Shown piece after piece: positions 1-7,607 of a stretch of 10,496 nt of DNA (positions are counted from its first letter, which is position 1; each line of letters starts with the position of its first letter). Under the pieces are notes generated by a model. The model was not told the origin of the DNA and ran no database searches. It was given only the letters and a program-made list of their open reading frames with translations. Origin of the DNA: Paracoccaceae bacterium (lineage in GTDB: Bacteria; Pseudomonadota; Alphaproteobacteria; Rhodobacterales; Rhodobacteraceae). Made by a program: the position numbers and the translations under genes. The stretch lies in the NCBI GenBank assembly GCA_021648225.1, contig JAKITE010000099.1, positions 1 to 10,496 of the forward strand, written 5' to 3'.

Positions 1-41
1 TAGATTATGGACAGAATGTTTTTGATTTCGGGAGATTAAAG

Positions 42-455
42 TTGGATGAAATGAAAACCAAAGAGAATGATGGCGATGTTTTGGCATTTTTGAACAGGCT
101 CGAAAACCCGACTCGAAAACAAGACGCAATGGTGGTTCTTGAAATGATGCAGCGCGCCACCGGCTTGCCCGCAAAAATGTGGGGGCCGTCAATTATTGGC
201 TTTGGCAGTTATCATTATAAATACGCCAGTGGCCGCGAGGGGGATGCCGCGCGGGTTGGATTCTCGCCACGCAAAGCCAATATCGTGATATATTCCCTGT
301 TTGATGATTTTGGTGATATTCTGGTAAGGCTGGGTAAACACAAAACCAGCAAGGCTTGTCTATATATCAACAAGCTGGCGGATATAAATCTGGAGGCGCT
401 GGAAGAACTGGTTAGGGAAAATATGCAGGCAATGGAGCGAAAATATCCAGCTTAA
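42..455 (+). CDS. DUF1801-family small protein
   Basis: This encodes a protein of about 137 aa that resembles the DUF1801 (YdhG-like) family. Family-like stretches are MWGPSIIGFGSYHYKYASG (about residues 46-64), a following GFSPRKANIVIY and a later LGKHKTSKACLYINKL. The biochemical role of this family is not established, and I propose none. A TTG at 42 is preceded by GGGAG at 30-34 with a 7-base gap. An ATG at 51 would give a start more like family members as I recall them, but its distance from that Shine-Dalgarno is poor. The frame has no stop back to base 3, so a start outside the window cannot be excluded. The gene converges on the next one, with the two stop codons overlapping inside TTAATTAA at 452-459. 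The region looks richer in AT than the pet and aro genes. Confidence 0.8.
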   Translation: MDEMKTKENDGDVLAFLNRLENPTRKQDAMVVLEMMQRATGLPAKMWGPSIIGFGSYHYKYASGREGDAARVGFSPRKANIVIYSLFDDFGDILVRLGKHKTSKACLYINKLADINLEALEELVRENMQAMERKYPA

Positions 456-814
456 TTAACTGGCTCGCTTGTTGGGATTGGCGTCGGCAAGTCGTTAACC
501 TGAATTTCGGGTTGCATAAATACTACCCACAGCGATATTCCGATGATTGCTGCGATGAACAGGGCTTCGATGATAACTGGCACAAGGCCAATTTTACGCC
601 ATTTGTTGCTTTTATTTAACTTGATCCCCATGCGCCAGCAAACGAATGAAAGAATAAGGGCAATAGTGTGCCATTGGACAAAACCAGTCAGCCGGTTCAT
701 GCCCCTTAAAAAGCCGCTTCCGGTTGGGTCGGTAAGCTGCAAATAAAGGAATGACCAGGCTAAGCTGATGGTCCATAGGGCAACAAAAATCTGGACATAC
801 CTGATTTGTTTCAT
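452..814 (-). CDS. Small membrane protein of unknown function
   Basis: I do not recognise this 120-aa protein. It has three hydrophobic segments likely to cross the membrane, at about residues 8-28, 45-63 and 75-100. A basic loop (KLNKSNKWRK, about residues 65-74) sits between the second and third. The C-terminal tail is short, polar and proline-rich. The ATG at 814 has a good ribosome binding site: GGAG with six bases before the start. It follows trmL in the same direction after a 48-base gap, so the two may be co-transcribed, although nothing in the sequence links their functions. Its stop overlaps that of the convergent DUF1801 gene. Confidence 0.7.
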   Translation of the reverse strand: MKQIRYVQIFVALWTISLAWSFLYLQLTDPTGSGFLRGMNRLTGFVQWHTIALILSFVCWRMGIKLNKSNKWRKIGLVPVIIEALFIAAIIGISLWVVFMQPEIQVNDLPTPIPTSEPVN

Positions 815-862
815 GCTTTACTCCGACGGCGTGTTGCTATGGTAGCATTTATTTGAAGTTTC

Positions 863-1324
863 TCAACTAATACCGTTTTGCAATTGCCGCGTCGCCTCAG
901 CCAATACAATACCTGCAGACATCGCAACATTCAAAGACCGCCCGCCGCCCGGCATCGGGATAATCACAGCCGCGTCGGCTGCGTCATGCACGGCGTCCGG
1001 CACCCCCGCGCTTTCACGGCCTGCCATCAAGATATCTCCGCTTTGAAACTCAAAATCCCAAACCGGAACCGCGGCTTTGGTGGATAAAAGAATCAGCCGG
1101 CCCTGTTTCTGTTGTTGAAACGAATCCCATGACACATGCCGCTTGATTTCGGCAATATCGACATAATCCATGGCTGACCGGCGCAATGCTTTGACCGAAA
1201 ACGGAAACCCGCAGGGTTCAATTACATCAATCGGCACTCCGAAACAGGCAGCAAGACGAATCATCGCGCCTAAATTCGGGGCAATATCGGGCTGAAACGC
1301 AGCAATTCGTATGTTTTTTTGCAT
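863..1324 (-). CDS. trmL: tRNA (cytidine(34)-2'-O)-methyltransferase TrmL
   Basis: TrmL is a SPOUT-class methyltransferase. It transfers a methyl group from S-adenosylmethionine to the 2'-OH of wobble nucleotide 34 in tRNA-Leu isoacceptors, acting in the cytoplasm. The 153-aa length is normal for this minimal, single-domain family. The three SPOUT motifs are all visible. Motif 1 is NLGAMIRLAACFG at residues 17-29, with N17 and R23. Motif 2 is AGRESAGVP at 101-109. Motif 3 is IPMPGGGRSLNVAMSAGI at 122-139, which contributes to the trefoil-knot cofactor site. LRRSAMDY (47-54) is also typical. The ATG at 1324 is preceded by AGGA. The gene is divergent from petA, and I recall this neighbourhood from other Rhodobacteraceae. 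The family call is secure. The exact tRNA substrate is inferred from E. coli TrmL. Confidence 0.93.
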   Translation of the reverse strand: MQKNIRIAAFQPDIAPNLGAMIRLAACFGVPIDVIEPCGFPFSVKALRRSAMDYVDIAEIKRHVSWDSFQQQKQGRLILLSTKAAVPVWDFEFQSGDILMAGRESAGVPDAVHDAADAAVIIPMPGGGRSLNVAMSAGIVLAEATRQLQNGIS

Positions 1325-1473
1325 TTTTTATCTTTCCTAAGGGACTGCGGCGCAAAGTCCGCTGGACCCGATGCGCTGGTAAGTGTATTCGGGCGAGGCA
1401 ACGCCTGCAATCCGCAGGCCGAAATCTATTCCGGCCCGGCCAAACGGGCAGACATATTAAGGGGGACGTTACC
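1325..1473 (+). promoter_or_regulatory. trmL/petA divergent intergenic region with weak petABC promoter candidate
   Basis: These 149 bases contain no gene and must hold the start signals for both trmL (-) and petABC (+). The best sigma70-like match I see for petA is CTGGAC at 1362-1367, a 16-base spacer, and TGTATT at 1384-1389, which is weak. The presumed leader can form two overlapping hairpins. One is GCCTGC/GCAGGC (1403-1408 with 1414-1419). The other is GGCCG/CGGCC (1417-1421 with 1432-1436). Neither has a T-run, so neither is an intrinsic terminator. The petA ribosome binding site AGGGGGA ends at 1466, seven bases before the TTG start. The promoter is a guess. The hairpins are directly visible. 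Confidence 0.3.
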
Positions 1474-2034
1474 TTGTCTCATGCAGAAGACACAGGCTCA
1501 CGCCGCGATTTTTTGTATTTCGCAACCGCTTCGACGGCGGCTGTCGCAACCGGTGCTGCCGTCTGGCCGCTGGTTAACCAAATGAACCCCAGCGCCGATG
1601 TGCAGGCGCTGGCATCGATCGATGTGCCGATTGACGGTGTCGAGCCGGGCACCCAGGTTACGGTTAAATGGTTGGGCAAGCCGGTATTTATCCGCCGCCG
1701 CACCCAGGCCGAAATTGACGAAGCCCGCGCGGTCACCATGGATGAGTTGCCCGATGCCACCTCGCAAAACAACAATGTCGCGCTGGACAAAGACGCATCC
1801 GACCAGAACCGCACCCTTGACGAAGCCGGTGAATGGCTGGTGATGGTCGGGGTTTGCACCCATCTGGGTTGCGTGCCGCTGGGCGATGGCGCTGGTGAAT
1901 TTGGTGGCTGGTTCTGCCCGTGCCACGGTTCGCATTACGATACAGCTGGTCGGATCCGCAAAGGTCCTGCCCCGCTTAACCTTCTTGTTCCGGTCGCTGA
2001 ATTCACGTCCGAAACAGTTATCAAACTCGGATAA
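1474..2034 (+). CDS. petA: Ubiquinol-cytochrome c reductase, Rieske iron-sulfur subunit
   Basis: This is the Rieske 2Fe-2S subunit of cytochrome bc1. It takes one electron from ubiquinol at the Qo site and passes it to cytochrome c1 on the periplasmic side. The protein has 186 aa. A twin-arginine motif, SRRDFL at residues 9-14, is followed by an uncleaved hydrophobic anchor to about residue 36. The cluster-binding loops are CTHLGC at 128-133 and CPCHGSHYD at 148-156. Cluster ligands are C128, H130, C148 and H151, with a C133-C150 disulfide expected. S153 and Y155 match the residues that tune the cluster potential in Rhodobacter. The start is TTG, chosen because AGGGGGA lies seven bases upstream and because MSHAED plus the RR motif matches the N-terminus of relatives. 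It is the first gene of petABC. Confidence 0.97.
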   Translation: MSHAEDTGSRRDFLYFATASTAAVATGAAVWPLVNQMNPSADVQALASIDVPIDGVEPGTQVTVKWLGKPVFIRRRTQAEIDEARAVTMDELPDATSQNNNVALDKDASDQNRTLDEAGEWLVMVGVCTHLGCVPLGDGAGEFGGWFCPCHGSHYDTAGRIRKGPAPLNLLVPVAEFTSETVIKLG

Positions 2035-2045
2035 GGGAGAACATC

Positions 2046-3356
2046 ATGGGTGGTATCCCACACGATAAATACGAGCCAAAATCCAAACCGGAAAAATGGC
2101 TTCACAAGCGGCTTCCAATTGTTGGTCTGATTTATGACACGATTATGATTCCGACACCAAAGAACCTGAACTGGATGTGGATCTGGGGCATTGTTCTGGT
2201 GTTTACCCTGGTTATGCAAATCGTAACCGGCGTTGTGCTGGCGATGCATTATAACGTCGGCGATGCATTTGCATCGGTTGAACATATCATGCGTAATGTT
2301 AATGGCGGCTGGGCCTTGCGGTATCTGCATGCCAATGGTGCGTCGCTGTTCTTTATTGCGGTATATCTGCATATTTTCCGCGGACTGTATTACGGGTCGT
2401 ATAAATCGCCGCGTGAAATCACCTGGATCATCGGCATGCTGATTTATCTGGCGATGATGGCTACGGGCTTCCTTGGCTATGTATTGCCTTGGGGCCAGAT
2501 GTCTTTTTGGGGTGCTACGGTGATTACCGGCCTGTTTGGTGCGATCCCGGGCATTGGCGAAAGCATTCAGACCTGGCTGCTGGGCGGACCTGCGGTGGAT
2601 ACGCCCACCCTGAACCGTTTCTTTAGCCTGCACTACCTGCTGCCATTTGTGATTGTTGCGCTGGTGGCGCTGCATATCTGGGCTTTCCACACCACGGGTA
2701 ATTCCAACCCGTCCGGGGTTGAGGTGCGCCGCGATTCAAAAGAAGAAGCCGAGAAAGATACGTTACCGTTCTGGCCGTATTTTGTGATGAAAGACCTGTT
2801 TGCGCTGGCTGTGATTTTGGTGATATTTGCCGCGGTGGTTGGTTTTATGCCGACTTACCTTGGCCATCCGGATAACTTTATTCCGGCTGACCCGCTGGTA
2901 ACACCGGCGCATATTGTGCCGGAATGGTATTACCTGCCTTTCTATGCAATCCTGCGCGCCTTTACCGATGATGTCTGGGCTGTGCAATTGGTCAGCCTTT
3001 TGACCGGTGGCATTGTTACTGCCAAATTCTTTGGTGTGCTTGCCATGTTTGGTGCGATCTTTGTGATGGCGCTGGTGCCATGGCTGGATACATCCAAGGT
3101 GAAGTCGGGCCGGTATCGTCCGGCATTCCGGTTCTTTTTCTGGCTGCTGGTGGTCGACTTTATGTTCCTGATGTGGCTGGGCGCGATGCCTGCCGAGGAA
3201 CCCTATGCGTCGCTATCCTTAATCGGATCTGCCTACTGGTTCGGATATTTCCTGGTTATTCTGCCGCTGCTGGGGGTGTTTGAACGCCCCACGACACCGC
3301 CGGAAACCATCGAGGAAGATTTCGATAGTCATTATCCTCCGAAACCTGCTGAATAA
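2046..3356 (+). CDS. petB: Cytochrome b subunit of cytochrome bc1 complex
   Basis: This is the membrane core of the bc1 complex, which carries the two b haems and both quinone sites (Qo and Qi). The protein has 436 aa, the usual length for the Rhodobacter type. The bis-histidine haem ligands are H95 and H209-H210-region residue H210 for one pairing pattern with H109 and H196: the four are H95, H109, H196 and H210, with the conserved 14-residue spacing in each helix pair. The Qo-site motif PEWY is at 292-295. GYVLPWGQMSFWGATVI (about 144-160) is the conserved cd1 region, also part of the Qo site. About eight transmembrane helices are expected. The stretch around 310-330, ending in TAKFFG, and the tail ending in TIEEDFDSHYPPKPAE resemble Rhodobacter cytochrome b. 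The ATG follows GGGAGA, 11 bases after the petA stop. The protein is intact, with no frameshift. Confidence 0.97.
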   Translation: MGGIPHDKYEPKSKPEKWLHKRLPIVGLIYDTIMIPTPKNLNWMWIWGIVLVFTLVMQIVTGVVLAMHYNVGDAFASVEHIMRNVNGGWALRYLHANGASLFFIAVYLHIFRGLYYGSYKSPREITWIIGMLIYLAMMATGFLGYVLPWGQMSFWGATVITGLFGAIPGIGESIQTWLLGGPAVDTPTLNRFFSLHYLLPFVIVALVALHIWAFHTTGNSNPSGVEVRRDSKEEAEKDTLPFWPYFVMKDLFALAVILVIFAAVVGFMPTYLGHPDNFIPADPLVTPAHIVPEWYYLPFYAILRAFTDDVWAVQLVSLLTGGIVTAKFFGVLAMFGAIFVMALVPWLDTSKVKSGRYRPAFRFFFWLLVVDFMFLMWLGAMPAEEPYASLSLIGSAYWFGYFLVILPLLGVFERPTTPPETIEEDFDSHYPPKPAE

Positions 3357-3373
3357 GCGAAAGGAATAAGAAA

Positions 3374-4204
3374 ATGTTTAAGAAAATTATCCTTTCCGTC
3401 CTGTTGGCGACGGGTCTCGGGACAGCTGCAATGGCTGCCCCCGGTAAAATTGCGGATGTGGAATTTTCATTTGAAGGGCCGTTTGGCCGTTATGATGATT
3501 TCCAGCTGCAACGCGGTTTGCAGGTATTCACCGAAAGCTGCGCCAGCTGCCATGGTTTGCAATATCTGTCTTATCGCAACCTTGCAGACGAGGGCGGCCT
3601 TGGCTGGACCGAAGACCAGATGAAAGCCTATACCGGCCAGTTCGAGGTTTACGACGCGGAAAAAGACGAATACCGCGTTGCTGTGCCAACCGACCGTTTC
3701 CCAACCAGCCAGATTGACGGCGCGCCGGATCTGACCTTGATGGCCAAAGCCCGCGCCGGCTTTAGCGGACCTTACGGTCTGGGTATTAATCAGGTGATCA
3801 AAGGCATGGGTGGCCCTGAATATATCACTGCCATCCTGACCGGATTTGTCGAACCGCCTGAATGCGCGCCCGAAGATTTTGACGGCACTTACAATAGCGC
3901 CTTTGCGCCCGGCGGCTATCCTGAATCTTGCGTGGATGAAGAAGGCCACCGGATGACGGCTGGGTCGTGGATGAGCATGCCTCCGCCTCTGTTCGAGGAA
4001 GGTGTCGATTTCGCCGATGGCAGCCCGAATGACATCCACAGCCAATCCATGGATGTTGCTGCGTTTCTAATGTGGACCGCAGAACCCAAAATGACAGACC
4101 GCAAACAGGCGGCAACTGTCTGGGTGGCATTCCTGATTCTGCTGACGATTTTGCTTTATCTGACCAACAAGAAAATCTGGGCCAAGGTTAAGCGCAAAGA
4201 CTAA
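3374..4204 (+). CDS. petC: Cytochrome c1 subunit of cytochrome bc1 complex
   Basis: Cytochrome c1 carries electrons from the Rieske cluster to soluble or membrane-bound cytochrome c in the periplasm. The 276-aa precursor has a Sec signal peptide (residues 1 to about 21, ending AMAAPG). The covalent haem motif CASCH is at 56-60. The likely axial methionine is M202 in SMPPPL. Near the C-terminus is one membrane anchor (about 247-263), followed by the basic tail KKIWAKVKRKD. Two further cysteines, C164 and C186, could form the extra disulfide known in Rhodobacter cytochrome c1; that is an inference from position. The ribosome binding site is AAGGAA, and the gap from petB is 17 bases. It is the last gene of the operon, followed by a strong terminator. 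No fourth subunit gene is next to it. Confidence 0.96.
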   Translation: MFKKIILSVLLATGLGTAAMAAPGKIADVEFSFEGPFGRYDDFQLQRGLQVFTESCASCHGLQYLSYRNLADEGGLGWTEDQMKAYTGQFEVYDAEKDEYRVAVPTDRFPTSQIDGAPDLTLMAKARAGFSGPYGLGINQVIKGMGGPEYITAILTGFVEPPECAPEDFDGTYNSAFAPGGYPESCVDEEGHRMTAGSWMSMPPPLFEEGVDFADGSPNDIHSQSMDVAAFLMWTAEPKMTDRKQAATVWVAFLILLTILLYLTNKKIWAKVKRKD

Positions 4205-4221
4205 CCGGATTGACAGATTTG

Positions 4222-4252
4222 AAAAGGGCGCGGGTTATTCCGCGCCCTTTTT
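4222..4252. terminator. Rho-independent terminator of petABC, probably bidirectional
   Basis: This is a perfect 12-bp stem: AAAAGGGCGCGG at 4222-4233 pairs with CCGCGCCCTTTT at 4240-4251 around a 6-base loop, with one more T at 4252. It starts 18 bases after the petC stop. Because the stem begins with AAAA and ends with TTTT, the minus-strand transcript gives the same structure. It could therefore also end thiBPQ transcription, whose last stop is about 77 bases away. Confidence 0.92.
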
Positions 4253-4273
4253 GTTGGGAAAAGCAACTCTCCC

Positions 4274-4328
4274 GCCCGATGGTCGGGCATGGCCTCGCTT
4301 CGCTCGGCAGCGTCTGGCCTAGGGCCAG
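4274..4328. repeat. Short palindrome-rich spacer between petC and thiQ
   Basis: Two small inverted repeats lie in the 76-base gap between the terminator and the thiQ stop. GCCCGA/TCGGGC pairs at 4274-4279 with 4283-4288 across a 3-base loop. CTGGCC/GGCCAG pairs at 4314-4319 with 4323-4328 across a 3-base loop and abuts the thiQ stop codon. Between them is GGCCTCGCTTCGCTCGGC at 4291-4308, which contains the tandem TCGCTTCGCT. None is followed by a T-run. They could be dispersed intergenic repeats or RNA 3'-end structures, which a single window cannot decide. Confidence 0.4.
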
Positions 4329-5045
4329 CTATGGCGTTTGTTGGACCGGAGCGCCCAGATATTGCGCCAGTGCTTTTGGGGGATTATCCAGCAAAGCATT
4401 GGTGGGCACCGGTTCCGATACTTTGCCATCTGCCACAACAATGGTATCGGTCGCGATGCGGCGGGCATCATCAGGGTTGTGGGTGATCAGCAGTAATGTC
4501 ATGTTTTGGCTGGCACGAATGCTTTCAACAAGGTTCAGCATTTCATGGCGCAGTGCCGGGCCAAGGCTGGCAAAGGGTTCGTCCAGCAACAAAAGCGGAC
4601 GTTTGCGCAACAAAGCACGCGCAATGGCAACCCGCTGGCGTTGCCCGCCCGACAATGTGGCTGGCAGGTCATTTATGCGGGTTTCCAACCCGACCCGTTT
4701 CAGGGCGGTTTTAACATTTTGCCGGTCTGGCTTTGACAGTTTCAGGTTTGGATCAATGCCAAGCGCGGTATTTTGAAAAACCGTCAGATGCGGGAAAAGA
4801 TTGTTTTCCTGAAACAGCATGGTCAGCGGCCGTGCGGCCGGTTCAACATTGGTAATATCGGTGTTCTGAAAGACAACCTTGCCACGATCGGGCTGGATAA
4901 ACCCTGCAATCAACAGCAACAAGGTGGATTTACCGCCGCCTGATGGGCCAATGATTGCCGTGGTTTGGTTGGCTTTGATATTTATATTTGCCGTCAGGGT
5001 GAATTCCCCTTGTTGCAGATACAGGTTTTCAAGGGTGACTGCCAT
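4329..5045 (-). CDS. thiQ: Thiamine ABC transporter, ATP-binding protein
   Basis: ThiQ is the cytoplasmic ATPase that powers thiamine or TPP import through ThiP. With the start chosen here the protein has 238 aa. It has all the ABC motifs: Walker A GPSGGGKST at 33-41, Q-loop Q79 in LFQENNLFPHLT, signature LSGGQRQR at 131-138, Walker B LLLLDEP at 151-157, and switch histidine H189. The ATG at 5045 is preferred because GGAGG lies five bases ahead of it and MAVTLENL is a natural N-terminus. An upstream in-frame ATG at 5081 would add 12 unlikely residues and extend the overlap with thiP. With the chosen start the overlap with thiP is 17 bases, indicating translational coupling. It is the last gene of the thiBPQ operon. 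The substrate assignment rests on the operon and riboswitch, since ABC ATPases look alike. Confidence 0.94.
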   Translation of the reverse strand: MAVTLENLYLQQGEFTLTANINIKANQTTAIIGPSGGGKSTLLLLIAGFIQPDRGKVVFQNTDITNVEPAARPLTMLFQENNLFPHLTVFQNTALGIDPNLKLSKPDRQNVKTALKRVGLETRINDLPATLSGGQRQRVAIARALLRKRPLLLLDEPFASLGPALRHEMLNLVESIRASQNMTLLLITHNPDDARRIATDTIVVADGKVSEPVPTNALLDNPPKALAQYLGAPVQQTP

Positions 5046-6603
5046 GCCGGCCTCCGTTGTCAAATACCCAGAACAAGGCAAAGCTGCTGATGACCAGAAT
5101 TAACGCTACCGCCGCTGCTGCCTCGGTCTGATAGCTGCCCATTAAACGATACATCAATAAGGGTAGCGTGGCGATATCAGGCGGTGCAAACAAGGCTATA
5201 ACCCCCAGATCCCCCATCGACAGGGCTGCGGCAATGCCGGTGGCAAACCCGATTTCGCCACGCATCAACGGCCAAGTCAGAATACGAAACCGCGCCATGC
5301 CCCGCAGGTCAATGCTTTTGGCGGTCTGGCCATAATTCTGGTCAATGCGGGTCAAGGCGGGCAAAAATATCCGCAAAGCCAGCGGCAGGATCATGACTGC
5401 ATTCACCAGCGCCGTGATTGGCAGCGCCAGCCTAAAGGGGCTGATATACGGATTGATAACAATAAATAGCCCGGTGCCAATCACAAAAGGCGAAGCGGCA
5501 AGGGTTAGAAAGGTCAGCACCTCGACCATTTTGCCAGTTGTCGCGCGGAGGTGATGGATGAAATGCGCCAGAACAAGGGCCAATGTTACGGCGATGGTTG
5601 CCGATGTCAGGGCAATGACAATGCTGGTCACAAAGGCCTGGAACAGGCTGTTTGGCAGTCCTGCCGCCAGCCCGTTTACCCCAAGCAGGATAATTGCCAA
5701 AAGCGGTAGCGCCACAAATGTCAGAGAAAACAGGATCAGGCCAGCATCCTGCCACAGTAAAACCCGCGAGTTGTTCCAGCGGTTTTGCACCAAAGACAAA
5801 CCGCCGCCAAAGCTGGTAGCACGGGTGGTTTTTAACGCCAGCAGGGCCACCAGAATACACAGGACAAGCTGAACCAATGCCAGAATGGCTGCGGTGGAAA
5901 GATCAAATTCAAACCGCAATGCCTGGTAGATCGCCAATTCAATGGTGGTGGCTTTCGGCCCGCCACCCAAAGCAAGCACCACAGCAAAACTGGTCATGCA
6001 CAGTAAAAACACCACCAAAAGCGCCGAGGGCACAACCCCGCGCAAAAGCGGCATTTCAATCAGACGAAAGCTGGCGCGCGGGCCAATGTCAAGCTGCGCG
6101 GCAAGGCGAAAATGTTCAACCGGCACGCCATCCCATGCCTGCAATATCATCCGCACTGCCAGCGGAAAATTGAAAAACACATGCGCCAGCAAAATGCCGG
6201 TTAAGCCGTAAATATCCAGCGGTCCAAGGCCAAACCGCGCCAGAATATCGCTAAAAACCCCGCTGCGCCCCCAGATGGCCAACAGGCCGAACACGGCTAC
6301 AATCGAGGGCAACAAGAAAGGCGCGCCCATCAGCGACAGCACAAAACCGCGTCCGCGAAACTGACGACGCGCCAAGGCACGCGCCACAGGGATGGCCAGT
6401 GAAACGCTGATCAATGCCGACAGTGCCGCCTGGAAAATCGTAAACCGGATGACCGACCAGCCATAGCTGCCAATGCTACCCGTGCCGTCAGCACGCAGAA
6501 AAACCGCCGCTACCGGCAGCAAAACCAGCAGCGCAACGGCCAGAACCGCTGCGCTGCCTGCAAGGCCAAGGCCTTTATCTATTGGCTGAGCGCGGCTAGC
6601 CAT
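5029..6603 (-). CDS. thiP: Thiamine ABC transporter, permease protein
   Basis: ThiP is the inner-membrane permease through which thiamine and its phosphates released by ThiB enter the cell. The 524-aa protein is a fusion of two homologous permease halves, the normal ThiP architecture, so one polypeptide replaces a dimer. Each half has the cytoplasmic EAA-type loop that docks on ThiQ. One loop is around residues 166-187 (FRLAAQLDIGPRASFRLIEMPL) and the other around 426-447 (QTAKSIDLRGMARFRILTWPLM). About twelve hydrophobic helices are visible, beginning at 12-36. The ATG at 6603 lies inside the end of thiB, a 25-base overlap. The ribosome binding site is weak (GGA), so the gene probably depends on coupling to thiB translation. 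No truncation or frameshift is seen. Confidence 0.93.
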   Translation of the reverse strand: MASRAQPIDKGLGLAGSAAVLAVALLVLLPVAAVFLRADGTGSIGSYGWSVIRFTIFQAALSALISVSLAIPVARALARRQFRGRGFVLSLMGAPFLLPSIVAVFGLLAIWGRSGVFSDILARFGLGPLDIYGLTGILLAHVFFNFPLAVRMILQAWDGVPVEHFRLAAQLDIGPRASFRLIEMPLLRGVVPSALLVVFLLCMTSFAVVLALGGGPKATTIELAIYQALRFEFDLSTAAILALVQLVLCILVALLALKTTRATSFGGGLSLVQNRWNNSRVLLWQDAGLILFSLTFVALPLLAIILLGVNGLAAGLPNSLFQAFVTSIVIALTSATIAVTLALVLAHFIHHLRATTGKMVEVLTFLTLAASPFVIGTGLFIVINPYISPFRLALPITALVNAVMILPLALRIFLPALTRIDQNYGQTAKSIDLRGMARFRILTWPLMRGEIGFATGIAAALSMGDLGVIALFAPPDIATLPLLMYRLMGSYQTEAAAAVALILVISSFALFWVFDNGGRHGSHP

Positions 6604-7556
6604 TCGTCCATCGCCATTTTACGGTATTCAACTGTCAGGGGCGGCAAGGCCACCGGTTGCGGCTGGATCAGGCTGTCAAACCCTTCGGGTAGGGCGGTTT
6701 CAATCACCGGATACATCCAGTTGGTTTCGGGGATGATTGTCTGAAACGCTTCGGTTCCCATAAAATCCAGAAACAAATCCGCCAATTCGGGTTGGCCGGT
6801 GCTTTTCAGCTTGGCGGCGACTTCGATCTGCATAAAATGCCCTTCGGAAAATTCAGCGGCGGATTTTGTCGGGTCATTTTCGGCTATCAGGTGATAGGCG
6901 GGCGAGGTGGTATAGGATAAAACCATGTCCGCCTCGCCGGAAAGAAACATGCCGTAAGCCTCTGACCAGCCTTTGGTCACCGTGACAATATTGTCCGACA
7001 GCCCCCGCCATACCGTGCCAGCCTGATCGCCATATGCGGCCTTGACCCAGAACAACAAGCCAAGCCCGGGGGTGGAGGAACGCGGGTCTTGAATGATAAT
7101 GCTGATATCAGACGCGGCCAGCTCCTCAAAACTGTTAGGAACCTCAATGCCGCTGGTATTGTCATAGACAAAAGCCAGATAACCCCAATCATAAGGCATA
7201 AAAATATTGTCCTGCCATGTCACCGGCAAGCTCAGCGCCTCGGGAATGCCATTATGCGGCGCAAACAGCCCTGTGTCGCGGGCAGATTCGATCAGGCTGT
7301 TATCGAGGCCCAGCACGATGTCGGCGTCCGAGCGCGCACCCTCCAACCAGACCCGCGCCAGCAAGGCCGCGCCGTCACCCGCCGGCACAAAATTCAGCGT
7401 GCAATCGCAGATTTCCTCAAAGGCGGTTTTGATGGCGGGGCCAGGCCCCCAATCGGTGACAAAACTGTCATAGGTATAAACGGTCAGGGTTTTTTCTTGT
7501 GCCCAACTGGCCCCTGCAAGGGTCAAAAGGGCCGCAGTTGTCAGGAATTTTTTCAT
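6579..7556 (-). CDS. thiB: Thiamine ABC transporter, periplasmic substrate-binding protein
   Basis: ThiB binds thiamine, TMP or TPP in the periplasm and delivers it to ThiPQ. A Sec signal peptide (MKKFLTTAALL to ASWA, cleaved after about residue 19) leads into the mature N-terminus QEKTLTVYTYDSFVTDWGPG. Characteristic family segments follow: GPGPAIKTAFEEICDCTLNF, then GDGAALLARVWLEG and DADIVLGLDNSLI. Length is normal (325 aa). There are two adjacent ATG codons, at 7559 and 7556. The second is chosen because GGAG at 7565-7562 is five bases from it but only two from the first. It is the first gene of thiBPQ and lies downstream of a TPP riboswitch, which independently supports the thiamine assignment. 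Confidence 0.94.
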   Translation of the reverse strand: MKKFLTTAALLTLAGASWAQEKTLTVYTYDSFVTDWGPGPAIKTAFEEICDCTLNFVPAGDGAALLARVWLEGARSDADIVLGLDNSLIESARDTGLFAPHNGIPEALSLPVTWQDNIFMPYDWGYLAFVYDNTSGIEVPNSFEELAASDISIIIQDPRSSTPGLGLLFWVKAAYGDQAGTVWRGLSDNIVTVTKGWSEAYGMFLSGEADMVLSYTTSPAYHLIAENDPTKSAAEFSEGHFMQIEVAAKLKSTGQPELADLFLDFMGTEAFQTIIPETNWMYPVIETALPEGFDSLIQPQPVALPPLTVEYRKMAMDEWLAALSQ

Positions 7557-7607
7557 CATTTCTCCATTTGACTGCGGCGTATGTCAGATGAAGGGGAAAA
7601 CCCGATG

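Noticed and set aside
1935..2690. A 251-codon open frame antisense to petA and petB
   Set aside because: It lies entirely opposite strongly conserved petA/petB sequence, has no recognisable domain and is explained by the codon bias of the sense genes.
4210..4776. A 188-codon plus-strand open frame starting in the petC terminator
   Set aside because: Most of it is antisense to thiQ, whose ABC motifs are all intact. It also begins inside the terminator hairpin and has no plausible ribosome binding site.
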